From assembly GCA_964640175.1 (NCBI GenBank), contig CAZXFW010000001.1:62001-126000 (forward strand): a DNA stretch of 64,000 bases, read 5' to 3'. The translations under genes and the position numbers were made by a program. How positions within the stretch are numbered: position 1 is the stretch's first letter; each line of letters begins with the position of its first letter. The notes beneath the pieces are model-generated. The model did no database searches and had not been told where the DNA came from. It saw nothing but the letters and a program-made list of their open reading frames with translations. The DNA is from JACKDX01 sp964640175. GTDB taxonomy: Bacteria > Myxococcota_A > Polyangia > Polyangiales > GCA-016699535. Of the stretch, positions 1 through 7,853 are shown one piece after another.

Positions 1-1311
1 CTGGCAGCAGAAGCCTATGCAAACATGGATGAACATGGCCAAGCTCGTATCTTGTATGCAAAGCTTGAACGCGAGTTTCCTTCTCACCGCTTGGCAGATG
101 ATGCCCGCTACCGTTCGGCACTGCTTCTACGACTTGACAAAAAAGAAGCACTCGCTGCTCAACTCTTAAAAAGCCTGCCCTATCGATATCCTCATGGAGA
201 CATGCGGCATGAAGCGCATTTTACCCTCGCATGGCAAGCGTACAGCCGTCGCAATTACGCAATGGCGAAAGTGTATCTTGAGAAACTTATTAAAGAACAA
301 CCACAAGAATCCTCAGAAGAAGGTCTCCATGGCAGAGGTTATTATTGGCTAGCACGTGTTTTAGAAAAATTGCATCAACGCAAACAGGCCACAGATCGAT
401 ACCTAGAACTGCTACGTCGTTGGCCAATGACGTATTACGCGCAACTCGCCTGGGAACGCGCTGCACGCTTGGACCGCACATCGACTCAAAAAATCGCCAA
501 TTTTCTTTCATCAAGTGCTGAACCCTCGCTTCAGTTCACCTGGAAACATTTCATGGACAGCAATGATTTTCAGCGACTTCTTGAATGGTTTCGCGTCGGT
601 GAATATGATTTAGCCAATACTGAAATCAAAACATTTTTATCAAATACGCAGAATCTCGATCGAGAAGACTGTTGGCTTATAGCCGCATTATTAAGTCATG
701 CAGGAAAACAACCTGAAGCCATTCAAGTGCTGCGTACTCATCTCAAAGACCTCTGGAGCTATCCTCCGGTGGGAAAAGAACTTACACGCTGGCGGCTAGC
801 CTATCCTTTAGCCTACCAGCCTCTCATCGAAACCGAAGCAACAAAACAAGGTGTCCCACCCAGCTTGGTACGTGCAATTGCACGCGAAGAAAGCAGTTTC
901 GATCCCAATGCTGTTTCAGTGGCACGCGCCTATGGATTGATTCAGCTAATTCCTTCCACAGCGAAAACACATGCAACCCCTCTAAGGCTGCCTTACGATC
1001 CGATGTCGCTGAAAAATCCAGAAATCAACTTACCGATAGGCATTCACTTTCTTCGCTTCTTAAAGGACCGCTACTACAACAACGTGGCTTTTATTCCGGC
1101 GGCATACAATGCAGGGGAGACTGCTGTAGATCGCTGGTTACGTGAATACAACAGACATGAAGTGGATGAGTGGATTGAGAATATTCCCTATAGCCAAACA
1201 CGTCGCTATAGTCGACGCGTGCTTCAAACCTATGGAATTTACCATTGGCTTGCGACACGGCAATTACCAGGGATGTGGCCCCATTGGCCATCTACCATCC
1301 AACACCACTGA
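1..1311 (+). CDS. slt: soluble lytic murein transglycosylase, 5'-truncated
   Basis: The reading frame is open from base 1, so the N-terminus lies outside the window; 436 residues are visible. The visible N-terminal part is alpha-helical with TPR-like repeats (about residues 1-270), like the superhelical domain of Slt70. The C-terminus is an SLT catalytic domain: the catalytic Glu sits in AREESSFDP near residue 296, followed by AYGLIQLIP and AYNAGETAVDRW. Family role: exolytic cleavage of the MurNAc-GlcNAc bond in periplasmic peptidoglycan, releasing 1,6-anhydromuropeptides. This fits the Mpl recycling ligase about 5 kb downstream. The stop codon lies 2 bases from the convergent dnaJ stop. Identification is firm; only the signal peptide cannot be seen. 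Confidence 0.93.
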   Translation: MAAEAYANMDEHGQARILYAKLEREFPSHRLADDARYRSALLLRLDKKEALAAQLLKSLPYRYPHGDMRHEAHFTLAWQAYSRRNYAMAKVYLEKLIKEQPQESSEEGLHGRGYYWLARVLEKLHQRKQATDRYLELLRRWPMTYYAQLAWERAARLDRTSTQKIANFLSSSAEPSLQFTWKHFMDSNDFQRLLEWFRVGEYDLANTEIKTFLSNTQNLDREDCWLIAALLSHAGKQPEAIQVLRTHLKDLWSYPPVGKELTRWRLAYPLAYQPLIETEATKQGVPPSLVRAIAREESSFDPNAVSVARAYGLIQLIPSTAKTHATPLRLPYDPMSLKNPEINLPIGIHFLRFLKDRYYNNVAFIPAAYNAGETAVDRWLREYNRHEVDEWIENIPYSQTRRYSRRVLQTYGIYHWLATRQLPGMWPHWPSTIQHH

Positions 1312-1313
1312 AG

Positions 1314-2390
1314 CTATTCGGCTGTCAAAGCGGTTTGTAACTCTTGCAAGATTTTTTTAACCTTGGATGACACTTTAGTAGGCACCGCTACCTTTAGCAC
1401 AGCCACATAGTCACCTCGTCCCCTGCCATCGAGCCGAGGCATGCCTTCGCCACGCAATACCACCGTATCACCCGGCTGGCTGCCTGCGGGGACTTTAACC
1501 TTAAGCATTTTATCATCCTCCAACGTTGGAGCATGCGTTTTGATGCCAAGTGCTGCATCGGGATAGCTCAACACAAGCTCGTATACCAGGTCGGCTCCAT
1601 CACGCTGCAGTTGTGCATTCGTTTCTACGTGTACGGTAACATACAAATGCCCAGGAGGACCTTTACGCAATCCTGGCAAGCCTTTTCCAGCAACTCGCAA
1701 CGTCTGCCCGTCATCAATGCCCGCAGGAATAGTCACGCTGACCGTACGTTCGTGCATGACTTCGCCTTTGCCTTTGCACTCAATACAGGATTCCTTCGCG
1801 ATAAAACCTAGTCCACGACACTGCGAACACGTCTGGGACATCATAAAAGGACCACGTGCATACGTCATCTGACCTGCACCCCGACACGAGGGACACTCCT
1901 GTCGCTGATGCGACTGAGCACCCACGCCATCACACGCCTCGCAAGGTGCGCTATAGCGCAACTCGATGTCTTTTTTTATCCCGCTAAACGCTTCCTTCAG
2001 TGTCAACGACGCCTCTGCCGTCAGATCGCCTCCTCTGGCCGGTCCCTGCCGAGCTCCTCGTCGAGAAAAACCTCCTCCAAAAATATCCCCAAACAAATCT
2101 CCAAAGAGGTCCTGGACCTGGGATGCCACGTCCTCAAAGCCGCCCACCCCCCGATAACCCGCACCTTGAAGCCCTGCATGCCCAAAACGGTCGTATAAAC
2201 CGCGTTTCTGAGGGTCGCTCAACACTTGGAATGCCTCGGACGCCTCCTTGAACAACTCTTCTGCCTGAGTGTCGTCCGGATTGCGATCTGGATGTAATTC
2301 CAGGGCCTTTTTCCGGTAGGCCTTCTTGATTTCCTCAACCGAGGCGCTGGCAGACACTTGTAGAACCTCGTAATAATCCCGTTTAGCCAT
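1314..2390 (-). CDS. dnaJ: chaperone protein DnaJ
   Basis: 358 residues, full length for a type I Hsp40. The J domain carries HPD at residues 33-35. A Gly/Phe-rich linker (FGDIFGGGFSRRG) follows, then four zinc-finger repeats: CEACDGVG, CPSCRGAG, CSQCRGLG and CIECKGKG. The C-terminal substrate-binding beta domains end the protein. It stimulates DnaK ATPase and delivers unfolded clients in the cytoplasm. I start it at the ATG giving MAKRDYYEV; a TTG 15 bases upstream would add five residues not usual for the family. No dnaK or grpE lies next to it here. It is convergent with slt and divergent from hemW across about 54 bases. Confidence 0.96.
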   Translation of the reverse strand: MAKRDYYEVLQVSASASVEEIKKAYRKKALELHPDRNPDDTQAEELFKEASEAFQVLSDPQKRGLYDRFGHAGLQGAGYRGVGGFEDVASQVQDLFGDLFGDIFGGGFSRRGARQGPARGGDLTAEASLTLKEAFSGIKKDIELRYSAPCEACDGVGAQSHQRQECPSCRGAGQMTYARGPFMMSQTCSQCRGLGFIAKESCIECKGKGEVMHERTVSVTIPAGIDDGQTLRVAGKGLPGLRKGPPGHLYVTVHVETNAQLQRDGADLVYELVLSYPDAALGIKTHAPTLEDDKMLKVKVPAGSQPGDTVVLRGEGMPRLDGRGRGDYVAVLKVAVPTKVSSKVKKILQELQTALTAE

Positions 2391-2444
2391 GGCTTTGGAG
2401 CGCAACCTAAGCCTTTCGACCCCAAGGTCAAGTCACAATCGCCA

Positions 2445-3617
2445 ATGACATCCTCTTTTCCCCGTATTTCTGTGTATGTGCATTTTCCGTGGTGCCGACG
2501 CAAATGCCCGTATTGTGACTTTGCAACCCGAGCCATCGATCCCATACACATCCCGCAACAAGGTTACACAGATGCGGTGCTTCAAGAGCTGTCCTGGCGA
2601 GCTCCAAGCTTTGCAAGTCACCAACTTGTTTCGGTGTTTTTGGGAGGAGGAACACCATCGTTATGGCAAGCCGAAGAAATTGATCGACTGCTCAAGGCTA
2701 TCTGCGCTTCCTTCGAAGACGTCTCTCCTAAACTCGAAGTCACCATAGAATGCAATCCCGACTCGTTAAGTGCACCACAAGCAAAAGCGTTTGTACAAGC
2801 AGGCATTAATCGAATATCCGTTGGCGTTCAATCGCTCCAAAATAACCAACTACAGTTTCTAGGACGATTACACGATGCCAATGGTGCGCTTGATGCCCTT
2901 CGCTCTACGGCTCCGCACGTTAGCCGTCTGAGTGCGGACGTCATGTTTGGCATGCAGGGACAACAAACCTCAGATTTTATCCATGAGCTTGACAGATTAC
3001 TCAGCATTCCTGTGAGTCATCTTTCCGTGTATGCCCTCACAGTAGAACCTCGTACAACGTTTGGTACGTTGTACCGACAAGGACGCTTACCATTAGCTAC
3101 CGATAACACCTACGCTGAGTTATTTTCTGCTGCTGAAGACTTTTTATCTCGTCGCGGGATGGTACATTATGAAGTGTCTAACTATGCCCAGCCTGGAGAG
3201 GAGTCGATCCACAATCAACATTATTGGCATGGTGGTGACTACATTGGTCTTGGTGCAGGCGCCGTAGGTTGCTTGCCCACACATCCAGGACAAAAGCGTC
3301 GATACGTTAATCACGATGACCCCAAGACATACATGATGCAAAGCTCTGACTCTACTGTCGAAGCACAAGCCGAAACACTCAACGCAATAAGCCTCGTCAA
3401 CGAAGCCTTGCTCCTAGGCCTACGCACACATGAAGGCGTCCATCTTGAAAGCCTTATCAAGAGAACAGGCCGGGATCCTGCCAAAGGCCGCGAACACGCT
3501 GTTGAAATACAACAAACCAGAGGAAATCTGACGGTAACACCTACCCATTGGCTTGTTCCGTCGAAACGTTGGCTACATTTGGATGGGATCGTAAGCTCTC
3601 TCTTCCAATCAGGATAA
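2445..3617 (+). CDS. hemW: HemW-type radical SAM protein (coproporphyrinogen oxidase-like)
   Basis: 390 residues. The radical SAM cluster motif CxxxCxxC is at C17, C21 and C24 (WCRRKCPYCDF), followed by LGGGTPSL and ECNPDSL, typical of the HemN/HemW family. The early HFPWC context lacks the N-terminal extension of true HemN, so HemW (a heme chaperone for respiratory enzymes) is more likely than coproporphyrinogen dehydrogenase. The heme-exporter genes ccmA and ccmB start 5 bases downstream, which supports a heme-trafficking context. HemW versus HemN cannot be settled fully by eye, but length and motif spacing favour HemW. Confidence 0.88.
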   Translation: MTSSFPRISVYVHFPWCRRKCPYCDFATRAIDPIHIPQQGYTDAVLQELSWRAPSFASHQLVSVFLGGGTPSLWQAEEIDRLLKAICASFEDVSPKLEVTIECNPDSLSAPQAKAFVQAGINRISVGVQSLQNNQLQFLGRLHDANGALDALRSTAPHVSRLSADVMFGMQGQQTSDFIHELDRLLSIPVSHLSVYALTVEPRTTFGTLYRQGRLPLATDNTYAELFSAAEDFLSRRGMVHYEVSNYAQPGEESIHNQHYWHGGDYIGLGAGAVGCLPTHPGQKRRYVNHDDPKTYMMQSSDSTVEAQAETLNAISLVNEALLLGLRTHEGVHLESLIKRTGRDPAKGREHAVEIQQTRGNLTVTPTHWLVPSKRWLHLDGIVSSLFQSG

Positions 3618-3622
3618 CCCCC

Positions 3623-4258
3623 GTGAATGCCCTCATAGTCCGCAACATTCATAAGTACTACGGTAACTCTGCCGTTTTGCGAGGCGTGGACTTTCAACTT
3701 GAGCGTGGAACATTAACTGCACTTGTTGGCGACAACGGCTCAGGCAAAAGCACGCTTTTGCGAATATTGGCCGGCCTTAGTGCTCCTACCGATGGGCACA
3801 TTCATTATGAGCGAGCGTCAAAGCTTAATAAAAGCTTACGTCATTTGATTGGTTTTGTGGGTCATGAAAGCATGCTCTATGCCGAACTGACCGGCCGAGA
3901 GAATTTATGTTTTTTTGGATCGCTCTACCACCTGCCAAAACTCCACGAACGTATTACTTCCCTAAGCCAACGATTCGCTATGGAAGACTGGCTCGATCGA
4001 CATACGGGGACTTACTCACGAGGCCAACGACAACGACTGGCTTTAGCCCGAGCACTGATGCATGCCCCAGAATTATTGCTCTTAGATGAGCCTTTATCGA
4101 GCTTAGATGAACGATCTATGCATGCAGTGATTGAAGCACTCCAGCAAGAACAGAAGAACGGATGTATCATTGTGATGAGCACCCACAACCTGTCTGCCAT
4201 CGCTTCGTTCACACCACAGGTCATTAAACTACAACACGGAAAGGCATTTCTAGAATGA
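3623..4258 (+). CDS. ccmA: heme exporter ATP-binding protein CcmA
   Basis: 211 residues if started at GTG 3623, five bases after the hemW stop and with AGGAT upstream; longer in-frame starts would overlap hemW by about 70 bases. ABC ATPase motifs: Walker A GDNGSGKST near residue 36, signature SRGQRQRLALARAL near 131, Walker B LLLLDEP with D-loop SSLD near 151, and the switch His in MSTHNL. The short single ABC domain and the directly following CcmB-like permease (ATGA overlap) identify the CcmAB module, which powers heme handover for cytochrome c maturation on the inner membrane. Confidence 0.87.
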   Translation: MNALIVRNIHKYYGNSAVLRGVDFQLERGTLTALVGDNGSGKSTLLRILAGLSAPTDGHIHYERASKLNKSLRHLIGFVGHESMLYAELTGRENLCFFGSLYHLPKLHERITSLSQRFAMEDWLDRHTGTYSRGQRQRLALARALMHAPELLLLDEPLSSLDERSMHAVIEALQQEQKNGCIIVMSTHNLSAIASFTPQVIKLQHGKAFLE

Positions 4259-4953
4259 CCTTAGTGCGAGATGCATGGTTGGTCGTACGCAATGAGATCC
4301 GACTTGAACTGCGAACCAAAGAAATTTTTTACACCACGACCTTGTTTGCGTTGCTGATGGCAGTCATCAGCTCATTGGCATTTTACCTTGATCGCATCTC
4401 AGCACTTAATATTGCCCCAGGGGTATTATGGCTGGCGCTGGCTTTCTCCGGCATTGTCGCCATGAGCCGGAGCTGGCTTCGAGAAAGAGAATGGCTTGTT
4501 ATCGATGCGTTGCTACTTTGTCCGATCTCACGAACAGCATTGTTCGCAGGCAAGAGCATTTCCGTGCTCCTCCTCATGATAGTCAACTCGGTATTTTTGA
4601 CATTTTTTGTGGCAATATTATGCCATATTAGTCCGTTTTTAAGCCAAAATATTGCCAGAAACCTTGGCTTTCTCAGCCTGTTTCTAATGACGGGGTTGGT
4701 AGGGTTTGTGACTGCAGGAACCTTGTTCGCCTCGATGTCCGTACGCGCCAAAACACGGGAACTTACTCTGAGTCTGATTCTCTTTCCTTTATGTGCACCG
4801 GCCCTATTGGCTGCAGTGGTTGCCACCCGTGAGCTTTTTGCAGGAGCACCGAATGCAGAACTTTGGGATTGGGTCAGACTTTTGCTCGCCTTTGATCTGA
4901 TTATGATTGCTGTATGTCCTCTACTGTTCGAACGGCTCTTTAGCAACGCGTGA
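4255..4953 (+). CDS. ccmB: heme exporter permease CcmB
   Basis: 232 residues with about six predicted transmembrane helices and no charged soluble domain. RNEIRLELRTKEIFYTT at the N-terminus and RSWLREREWLVIDALLL after helix two resemble the CcmB family. It starts inside the ccmA stop (ATGA), so translation is likely coupled. It forms the membrane half of the CcmAB transporter of system I cytochrome c biogenesis. No ccmC, ccmE or ccmF follows; the next gene is a convergent thioredoxin-like protein 22 bases away. The rest of the system is either elsewhere or absent. Confidence 0.85.
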   Translation: MTLVRDAWLVVRNEIRLELRTKEIFYTTTLFALLMAVISSLAFYLDRISALNIAPGVLWLALAFSGIVAMSRSWLREREWLVIDALLLCPISRTALFAGKSISVLLLMIVNSVFLTFFVAILCHISPFLSQNIARNLGFLSLFLMTGLVGFVTAGTLFASMSVRAKTRELTLSLILFPLCAPALLAAVVATRELFAGAPNAELWDWVRLLLAFDLIMIAVCPLLFERLFSNA

Positions 4954-4975
4954 CATGAACTCGATCCTTTGAGAC

Positions 4976-5593
4976 TTACAACTTTAACGACTCAATGACG
5001 TCTAAAATAATTGGATTACTCCAATCTCTACTTCCGTCGTAACGCAACCGGATAATTCCTTTAGCGTCGATAATCCAGGTTTCTGGGTAAAGCTTCGTTC
5101 CAAAAAGTTTTTGGACCACTTTTTTCGATGGGTCTAACAGTACTTTAAGCGGAGTCTGGCTTGGAAAAACAGGCTTAACGTCAGACCACTGCGCGTCTGT
5201 ACTAATAGCTACAACTTCAACATCGTCGCGGTGCGAAACCATACTGGCCAAGCGTAGCAACGATGGCATTTCTGTAAGACATGGTTGACAGGTCACTGTC
5301 CAAAAATTGAGGATGATAATTTTTCCTCGATAATCGCTTAAGCGCCATGGTTTGTTGTTTTGATCTTGCAACGTAAAATTAGGAGCAGTCCTATTGTTCC
5401 CCATGTAATGAATTTCTGTCGTTTCGCCCGAAGCCCATTGATCGTAGACATCGTCGCCCAATAAAACACGCAATGGCGTTTGCCTACGTCTTAGCTCACC
5501 ATCGGCAAAGGCAGCTCCTAAACAATACAGTAACGGCAAAATAACCGCTGCTGTCATGCCCCATACAATGATTTCTGTACGTGTGATACGCAT
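4976..5593 (-). CDS. membrane-anchored TlpA/ResA-like thiol-disulfide oxidoreductase
   Basis: 205 residues. One N-terminal hydrophobic segment (about residues 8-30) would anchor or export it, leaving a periplasmic thioredoxin fold. The redox motif is C102-Q-P-C105 in NFWTVTCQPC. The expected cis-proline is seen in LYPETWIID, and the usual redoxin start APNFTLQD precedes the fold. TlpA/ResA/CcmG proteins reduce periplasmic disulfides, classically in apocytochrome c before heme attachment. Lying tail to tail with ccmAB, that role is plausible but inferred. The ATG shares bases with an ATG on the opposite strand. Confidence 0.85.
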   Translation of the reverse strand: MRITRTEIIVWGMTAAVILPLLYCLGAAFADGELRRRQTPLRVLLGDDVYDQWASGETTEIHYMGNNRTAPNFTLQDQNNKPWRLSDYRGKIIILNFWTVTCQPCLTEMPSLLRLASMVSHRDDVEVVAISTDAQWSDVKPVFPSQTPLKVLLDPSKKVVQKLFGTKLYPETWIIDAKGIIRLRYDGSRDWSNPIILDVIESLKL

Positions 5594-5726
5594 GAATCAA
5601 TTTTGTCCTTTTGTCCTACTGACTTTCATATTATCAATCAACCCTAGCATATGCGTTGACAAGCCGAAGGTAACCTCTAAACTCCTCGGCACCAGCTCGT
5701 TACGCAGCAATACAAAGGAGCTTACC

Positions 5727-5912
5727 ATGACCTATCCCAATAGTATGATCGATAAACGCGTTGTGACACGTTACATTGAAAAGGGCCTAGTTAGCCCTGC
5801 ATTGCTCGAAAAACATGTCAACGAATTGCCGGATTCCCAAAGCAATGCCGTCGTAGTTGAAGTAGAGCAAGAGCACGCTGATGATGACGGCTCCTTCTCT
5901 AGCCAAGAATAA
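5727..5912 (+). CDS. small acidic hypothetical protein (61 aa)
   Basis: 61 residues. The start is set by a strong AAAGGAG at 5714-5720 just before ATG 5727. The N-terminal half is basic to neutral (MIDKRVVTRYIEKGLV), and the tail is acidic (EVEQEHADDDG). No membrane segment and no cysteine. The stop overlaps the start of the DUF1844 gene (TAATG), so both are probably one transcript with mpl downstream. I do not recognise a named family. An in-frame upstream ATG at 5592 would add a signal-peptide-like stretch but lacks a Shine-Dalgarno. Confidence 0.72.
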   Translation: MTYPNSMIDKRVVTRYIEKGLVSPALLEKHVNELPDSQSNAVVVEVEQEHADDDGSFSSQE

Positions 5913-6316
5913 TGCGGGAAACACAGCCTATGGCTAACCAAAACGGCCCTGACGAAGACAAAGGATTCAAGGTGACAGATCACCGAGCCGGATCCGATGC
6001 ACCCCATGAAGAGGATACATCGGCAGACTCAACTCATCCTCATCCACCAGACGACGCAGACCCTTCTTTGCCTGCGTTGGACTTTACGACATTCATTTTG
6101 TCTCTAAGCACCTCCGTGTTAATACACTTGGGAGAAGTCCCTACCCATGAGAATACCGAAACCGCACTCAATCTTCCGTTGGCTCGTCAAACCATTGATT
6201 TGCTAGCTGTTCTTGAACAGAAAACCAAAGGGAATCTCACCGGCGAAGAAGAACGCCTGCTAAGCCATATCCTCTCTGAGCTTCGCATGCGTTATGTACA
6301 CAAACTAAAAGGTTGA
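5912..6316 (+). CDS. DUF1844 domain protein
   Basis: 134 residues. The first 50 are hydrophilic and acidic (many Asp, His and Pro), probably disordered. The rest matches DUF1844: FTTFILSLSTSVLIHLGEVP, LPLARQTIDLLAVL and EKTKGNLTGEEERLLSHIL. The family is widespread in Myxococcota, Acidobacteria and related phyla and has no established function. The start overlaps the preceding stop (TAATG); an internal ATG at 5930 is an alternative. It lies 50 bases upstream of mpl and may be co-transcribed with it. Confidence 0.86.
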   Translation: MRETQPMANQNGPDEDKGFKVTDHRAGSDAPHEEDTSADSTHPHPPDDADPSLPALDFTTFILSLSTSVLIHLGEVPTHENTETALNLPLARQTIDLLAVLEQKTKGNLTGEEERLLSHILSELRMRYVHKLKG

Positions 6317-6366
6317 AATAGATTCCCGGTTAGCTGTTTTAGTCCTTACGGACGGATCACTCTGTC

Positions 6367-7815
6367 ATGCATATCCATCTCATTGGTGTCTCAGGTAGCG
6401 GCATGGCGTCTTTGGCAGGGCTACTTACTACGCTGGGGCACCATGTCACTGGCAGCGATCACGCGTTTCATCCTCCTATGGGGCCTGCGCTTCGGAGTTG
6501 GGGTGTTCAGACCATGTTGGGCTACGACCCCAAACACCTGATTCCAGCGCCTGATCTTGTAATTGTAGGCAACGTATGTACCCGAGATAATCCCGAAGCT
6601 CAGTCTGCCATGCTTCATGGACACCGCGTAGTGTCCATGCCTGAAGCCATTGAAACACTCATACTGCCGGGCAGAACCAGCTATGTTATTTCAGGTACGC
6701 ACGGCAAAACCACTAACAGCAGCTTGGTGGCTCACTTTCTAACTGCCGCAGGAAAACAGCCTGGATTTCTTATTGGCGGAATTCCTTTAAATTTTGGAAC
6801 CAGCTTCTCATTGGGTGATCCTTCCGGACCTTTTGTAATTGAAGGCGATGAATACGACAGTGCTTTTTTTGAAAAACAACCTAAATTTTGGCGCTATCGG
6901 CCCGAAGCTGTGCTTCTGAGCGCCCTGGATCACGATCACATCGACATTTACCCAACCATGCAAGCCTATCGCCAGGCTTTTAGGGAATTCATCCATCGCA
7001 TTCCACCTACAGGAATACTGGTAGCTCACGCAGGAGACCCGGAAGTCCGACAACTTGCAGCAATGGCCAAGTGCGAAGTCATTTATTACGGCATTCAACA
7101 TCAAGATTGGGGCCAGGTGGATCCACTCTGGCAAGCCGCGGCTGTCGAAACGATTCATGGCAATACCGCATTTGACTTGTTTGCGGGGGGTAGTTTTTGT
7201 GGGCGGGTGTTTTCTCCGCTCAATGGCAACCACAACTTACTCAATACCATTGGCGCGATGGCCTTGTGCGCTCACCATGCCAATGTTCCAATACCCAACC
7301 TGATTGCATCCCTAAGGCGTTTTCAAGGCGTCAAACGCCGACAGGAGTTATTAGGCATCACGGATGGAGTGCACGTCTATGATGATTTTGCACACCATCC
7401 ATCTGCCGTTAAAGAAACTTTGGCGGGGCTCCGTTCAAAATACGCCACCACGAAAATCATTGCTGTGTTTGAGCCACGCAGCGCTACTGCTTGCAGAAAA
7501 TTGCATCAACATGTTTACCCAAACGCTTTCAAATCAGCCGACTTCACTATTCTGGCTCCTTTGGGCCGACCGGAGATTGCTGAAACAGAACGCTTAGACA
7601 TTTACCAGCTTGCAAAGGACATCGGAACACATGCGTGGGTTGCTCCCAATGTCTCAGAAATCATCGAAAAGGTGTGCTCACTAGCCCAACCGGGCGATGC
7701 TGTGCTTATCATGTCCAATGGCGCATTCGACGGACTGTACGACCGCCTCCTGACTGCTTTGACCTATCGCTCTCAGAATCGCCACCGCCACATCAGCAGT
7801 ACACATACGGTTTAA
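6367..7815 (+). CDS. mpl: UDP-N-acetylmuramate:L-Ala-gamma-D-Glu-meso-DAP ligase Mpl
   Basis: 482 residues, Mur ligase family. An N-terminal Rossmann-like domain (MHIHLIGVSGSGMASLAGLL) precedes the ATP loop GTHGKTT near residue 112, the central EGDEYDSAFF with LSALDHDHIDIY, and the C-terminal DDFAHHPSAV. That combination is characteristic of Mpl rather than MurC. It reattaches recovered murein tripeptide to UDP-MurNAc in the cytoplasm, closing the recycling loop fed by lytic transglycosylases such as the Slt at the left edge. It is convergent with gyrB, with a stem-loop between the stops. Confidence 0.93.
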   Translation: MHIHLIGVSGSGMASLAGLLTTLGHHVTGSDHAFHPPMGPALRSWGVQTMLGYDPKHLIPAPDLVIVGNVCTRDNPEAQSAMLHGHRVVSMPEAIETLILPGRTSYVISGTHGKTTNSSLVAHFLTAAGKQPGFLIGGIPLNFGTSFSLGDPSGPFVIEGDEYDSAFFEKQPKFWRYRPEAVLLSALDHDHIDIYPTMQAYRQAFREFIHRIPPTGILVAHAGDPEVRQLAAMAKCEVIYYGIQHQDWGQVDPLWQAAAVETIHGNTAFDLFAGGSFCGRVFSPLNGNHNLLNTIGAMALCAHHANVPIPNLIASLRRFQGVKRRQELLGITDGVHVYDDFAHHPSAVKETLAGLRSKYATTKIIAVFEPRSATACRKLHQHVYPNAFKSADFTILAPLGRPEIAETERLDIYQLAKDIGTHAWVAPNVSEIIEKVCSLAQPGDAVLIMSNGAFDGLYDRLLTALTYRSQNRHRHISSTHTV

Positions 7816-7824
7816 ACGCCAAGA

Positions 7825-7851
7825 CTATCGCCTCGCGAAGGCGTACGATAG
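7825..7851. terminator. stem-loop between convergent mpl and gyrB
   Basis: An outer 6-bp stem (CTATCG at 7825-7830 with CGATAG at 7846-7851) and an inner CCT/AGG pairing share a small bulge on one side. It fills the 38-base gap between two convergent stop codons, where a bidirectional terminator is expected. No clear U tract follows on either strand, so intrinsic termination is uncertain. Confidence 0.4.
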
Positions 7852-7853
7852 GC

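Noticed and set aside
4383..4946. 187-codon minus-strand frame opposite ccmB
   Set aside because: Antisense to a well-supported membrane protein; no Shine-Dalgarno or family signature.
5556..5726. In-frame extension of the 61-aa gene that resembles a signal peptide (MNQFCPFVLLTFILSI)
   Set aside because: No Shine-Dalgarno before ATG 5592, which also shares bases with the opposite-strand tlpA-like start; the strong AAAGGAG fits only ATG 5727.
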